Shown piece after piece: positions 43,279-45,048 of a stretch of 45,048 nucleotides of DNA (within the stretch, counting starts at the first letter, position 1; each line of letters starts with the position of its first letter). The notes beneath the pieces are model-generated. The model was not told the origin of the DNA. It worked only from the letters and a program-made list of their open reading frames with translations, and searched no databases. The position numbers were made by a program, and so were the translations under genes. Source of the stretch: Ectocarpus siliculosus (lineage: Eukaryota; Sar; Phaeophyceae; Ectocarpales; Ectocarpaceae); the NCBI GenBank assembly GCA_000310025.1, contig FN649728.1, forward strand, positions 2,397,299-2,442,346, written 5' to 3'.

Positions 43279-43796
43279 GCCGCCGCCGCCGCCGCTGCCG
43301 CCGCTGCCGTGCTTGAGGAAAAGGTGCGCGCCTAGGCTCGAACATCCTTGTATGCGATGTACTTGTGCACATATGAGCTAGATCGTTGGGTTACAAGGCG
43401 AGAAGAACATTCGTATAGCTTCGCTTCGGCACAGAAGACACCAAGACACCCGGCCAGCCCTCCTCGTGGGGATGTAGCGTCGTTGATTCCCCCGCCCGCC
43501 CGCCCGCCCGCCCGCCCGCCCACCCCCCGGCATTGAGGTGCCTCTTCCGGTGCTCACTACAACTCCCCGCGCGCCCCGCCCCCCTCCGCGCGCTACGCCT
43601 ACCGCCGGCAGCCGCTAGCGCCCGACGACGCCCCCGGCGGCGACAAGGCTAGGGCGGAGGGTAGCGGCACGAGACCGCCCCCCAAGGGGGCCGAAGGAAG
43701 CCCCGCGGAGTTAACTCCGGGGAATTCCCCCCCACCCGTTCTGGAGATGTTGACGACGGACGTCCGGAGAGAGGACGCGTTCTTCGAGCTCTTCTG
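42505..43796 (+). CDS. CLEC16A/TT9-like protein with FPL domain, 5' part
   Basis: Exons 42505-42748, 43142-43323 and 43612-43796 join in phase. Exon 1 starts MFWRSVPSVPW, has a Gly-rich linker, then APEPYSLGHLRVLFQRLIDA and TTVVETLR. Exon 2 continues AISEVVVYGENQDAKL. Exon 3 ends VRREDAFFELFW. Together this gives the order SL-HLxxLFxxL...VVETLRxIxEVxxYGxxxD...xFFELF, the start of the FPL domain of CLEC16A (animals) and TT9 (plants), which act in endosomal sorting and autophagy/mitophagy. Human CLEC16A likewise starts MF.RS. Splice sites: CGAG|GTGAGC, CTTGTAG|CC, AAG|GTGCGC, CCGGCAG|CCG and TTCTG|GTAAGG. Oddity: between YGENQD and the FFELF helix lies an insertion with EEEEE, 23 alanines and a Pro/Gly-rich stretch. 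Later exons are beyond the window or not found by 45,048. Confidence 0.82.
43024..43071. repeat. (CTCTCG)n/(CT)n microsatellite in an intron
   Basis: Pyrimidine repeat in intron 1 of the FPL gene, 70-120 bases before the acceptor. Confidence 0.9.
43240..43308 (+). repeat. (GCN)23 poly-alanine tract in coding sequence
   Basis: Twenty-three consecutive Ala codons (mostly GCT then GCC) in exon 2 of the FPL gene. The mix of codons in the 3' half suggests it is partly old and not merely a fresh slippage. Confidence 0.9.
43491..43521. repeat. (CCCG)n microsatellite in an intron
   Basis: Seven to eight CCCG units near the 3' end of intron 2 of the FPL gene. They may add to its pyrimidine-rich context. 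Confidence 0.9.
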
Positions 43797-43948
43797 GTAA
43801 GGGAGAGAGAGAGGGAGAGAGAAATAATGCGGGAGGTTTCAGTTGGGCTGGAGGCGTGTTCTGTGGAGGGTTATGATCATGCCGCGCGAGATATGTAAAT
43901 TTCCACTTAGGTAGTGTTGTTTTGGAAATGTGTGTGTATTGTTTTGCA

Positions 43949-43973
43949 TGTGTGTGTGTATGTGTGTGCGTGC

Positions 43974-44007
<34 letters not shown>
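43949..44007. repeat. (TG)n microsatellite
   Basis: Interrupted TG/CG dinucleotide run downstream of the last recognised FPL exon, probably in intron 3. 43797-44322 otherwise shows no exon. Confidence 0.9.
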
Positions 44008-44008
<1 letters not shown>

Positions 44009-44322
44009 CGGATGCATGTCTTGGCCTGCTCGGTTCTTTCGAAACGGCCGTGCAGCGTCAAGGACTTACGTTCGTGCCGTTCGCGCCAACAAGCATGATG
44101 TAGGTGCAGCCTTGTTCACGTCTCGATATACGAGAAAATTCCTTCTTGTAACATCGTTTGTTTTCAGTAGTGGTAGCACACGTGTAGGCGCCCCCACTGT
44201 CCTTGGCGTTTTTTTCACAACACGGGTAGGGGAGCGGGGATGGCATGCCCGTCCAAGACATCGTGTAGAAGACTGACTACTCCAGTGGAATGAAGGGGGG
44301 GCGGTAGGGAGGGAACGGAAGG

Positions 44323-44731
44323 TGGGGGGGGGGGGGTGTACTCATAGTCTTGCATGCCGTAGTCGTTTGACCATTGACCTCGCATCCCTACAAAGCCGGG
44401 ACGGAGCACGCCGGGTTCTCACCGGACCAGGCTCTCACATCACCAAGCGCGAAGCGCCGTGAGGTATTTGGCGAGTCGCATGAAGGGTGAGCTGCATCCT
44501 GCTAAGGGTGTTCGGCATCTTGTGCTTACTTCCTTGCGTACGGATGACAGCTACGTATGACTTAATTTATTTTCTGGTGCTTTCACTTCCAGAGACAGTT
44601 GTAAGCACTGTGTAACTGCCTCGAGGAAGCTTGACCATTTTAACACAACGTGGTGCGATCATCCCCCGTTGCGCGGAGCGAGGTTTCTCGACCCCGCACA
44701 ACATGATCTACTCGACCACCATTATGGTTAC
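44323..44731. repeat. Right copy of the dispersed ~400-bp repeat
   Basis: Direct copy of 1-409. It is preceded by GGAAGGT and a G-run, the same kind of boundary as at base 1. If the FPL gene continues to the right, this copy sits in one of its introns. Confidence 0.85.
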
Positions 44732-45048
44732 GGAAGGTGGGGGGTATCCCAAATGATGTTCGGCAGTACCAATACAGAAAAATATTGAAAATCTCCAGCG
44801 CTGAACGTGTTATCCTCCCGCCCATCGGTCCCAACCCCGTGGTTGGCCGAACCCCTCACACGAAAACGAATTGATCGATCGGTGGTGCCCCCGCCCCCCC
44901 CCGCCCCCCCGCCCGCCCCCCTTGGCCCAAAAAGCGAGAGGAAAATGATGGAAGGGAATGCCGGAACTCCTTAGGTCCCCTTCCTCGCGCCATCTGCGGA
45001 TGCGAGGTTGCTGTCCCCGTCGGCGGGGCAGGACAGGCGGGGGGCAGC
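44732..45048. other. Window end, C-rich low complexity
   Basis: Contains a C-rich run (44888-44922) and no recognisable exon. Confidence 0.4.

Noticed and set aside
42986-43372. Poly-Gln frame on the minus strand opposite the alanine tract
   Set aside because: The plus strand matches the FPL domain before and after the tract with correct splice phases.
1-44731. End repeats as LTRs of a giant retroelement
   Set aside because: The 44 kb between them holds ordinary spliced genes on both strands and no gag/pol; the repeats lack a clear terminal CA and primer-binding site.

Overview
This is nuclear DNA of an intron-rich eukaryote. The coding exons are short, GC-rich and bounded by good splice signals (GTAAGT or GTGAGT donors, pyrimidine-rich tracts ending in CAG). 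They lie in long non-coding stretches full of small transposons and simple repeats. A brown alga (Ectocarpus-like stramenopile) fits best. The main reason is a decayed ankyrin-repeat copy at the left end that resembles a large brown-algal family, supported by mixed-strand genes with long introns. The taxon is inference. All exon models below were made by eye and kept only where splice sites and reading phase agree. There are no rRNA genes, CRISPR arrays, operons or convincing tRNAs.

Layout. Positions 1-409 and 44323-44731 are two copies of one dispersed repeat. 0.4-2.2 kb holds a 66-bp tandem repeat, the ankyrin pseudogene and a degenerate small transposon. 2.77-3.70 kb (-) is an intact intronless FNIP/LRR-repeat gene. 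3.7-9 kb is repeat-rich and includes a pogo-like element (6689-7779). 9.1-10.6 kb (+) is an unrecognised spliced gene. 11-13.7 kb has duplicated non-coding modules and an inverted pair of diverged repeats. 14.2-15.3 kb (+) is the splicing factor SF3B5. 17.3-19.7 kb (+) is a complete five-exon gene of unknown function. 20-23.4 kb has weaker gene candidates. 24.0-25.2 kb (-) is a four-exon Cys/His-rich small protein. 25.9-31.4 kb (-) is the most striking locus: a large multi-exon gene with a fungal-type Zn(II)2Cys6 DNA-binding cluster split by an intron, followed by RG-rich and acidic regions. 32.96-34.20 kb is a PIF/Harbinger-type non-autonomous transposon with TTA target duplication. 35.8-37.9 kb (+) is a long disordered exon ending in a coiled coil. 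39.0-39.2 kb (-) is the start of a twin-CX9C protein like COA5/PET191. 40.6-41.2 kb (+) is an unrecognised gene. 41.3 kb (+) starts a possible RNA polymerase III RPC3 subunit. 42.5-43.8 kb (+) is the 5' part of a CLEC16A/FPL-domain gene with a 23-alanine insertion; it runs toward the right end.

The genes do not form a pathway. They are a mix of housekeeping genes (splicing, possibly Pol III and cytochrome oxidase assembly, endosome/autophagy) and lineage-specific genes. No phage-like or defence-like system is visible. The most novel items are the zinc-cluster protein, the alanine-expanded FPL protein, the unknown five-exon protein, and a decamer (TACAGCAGTA) found nine times in 45 kb.
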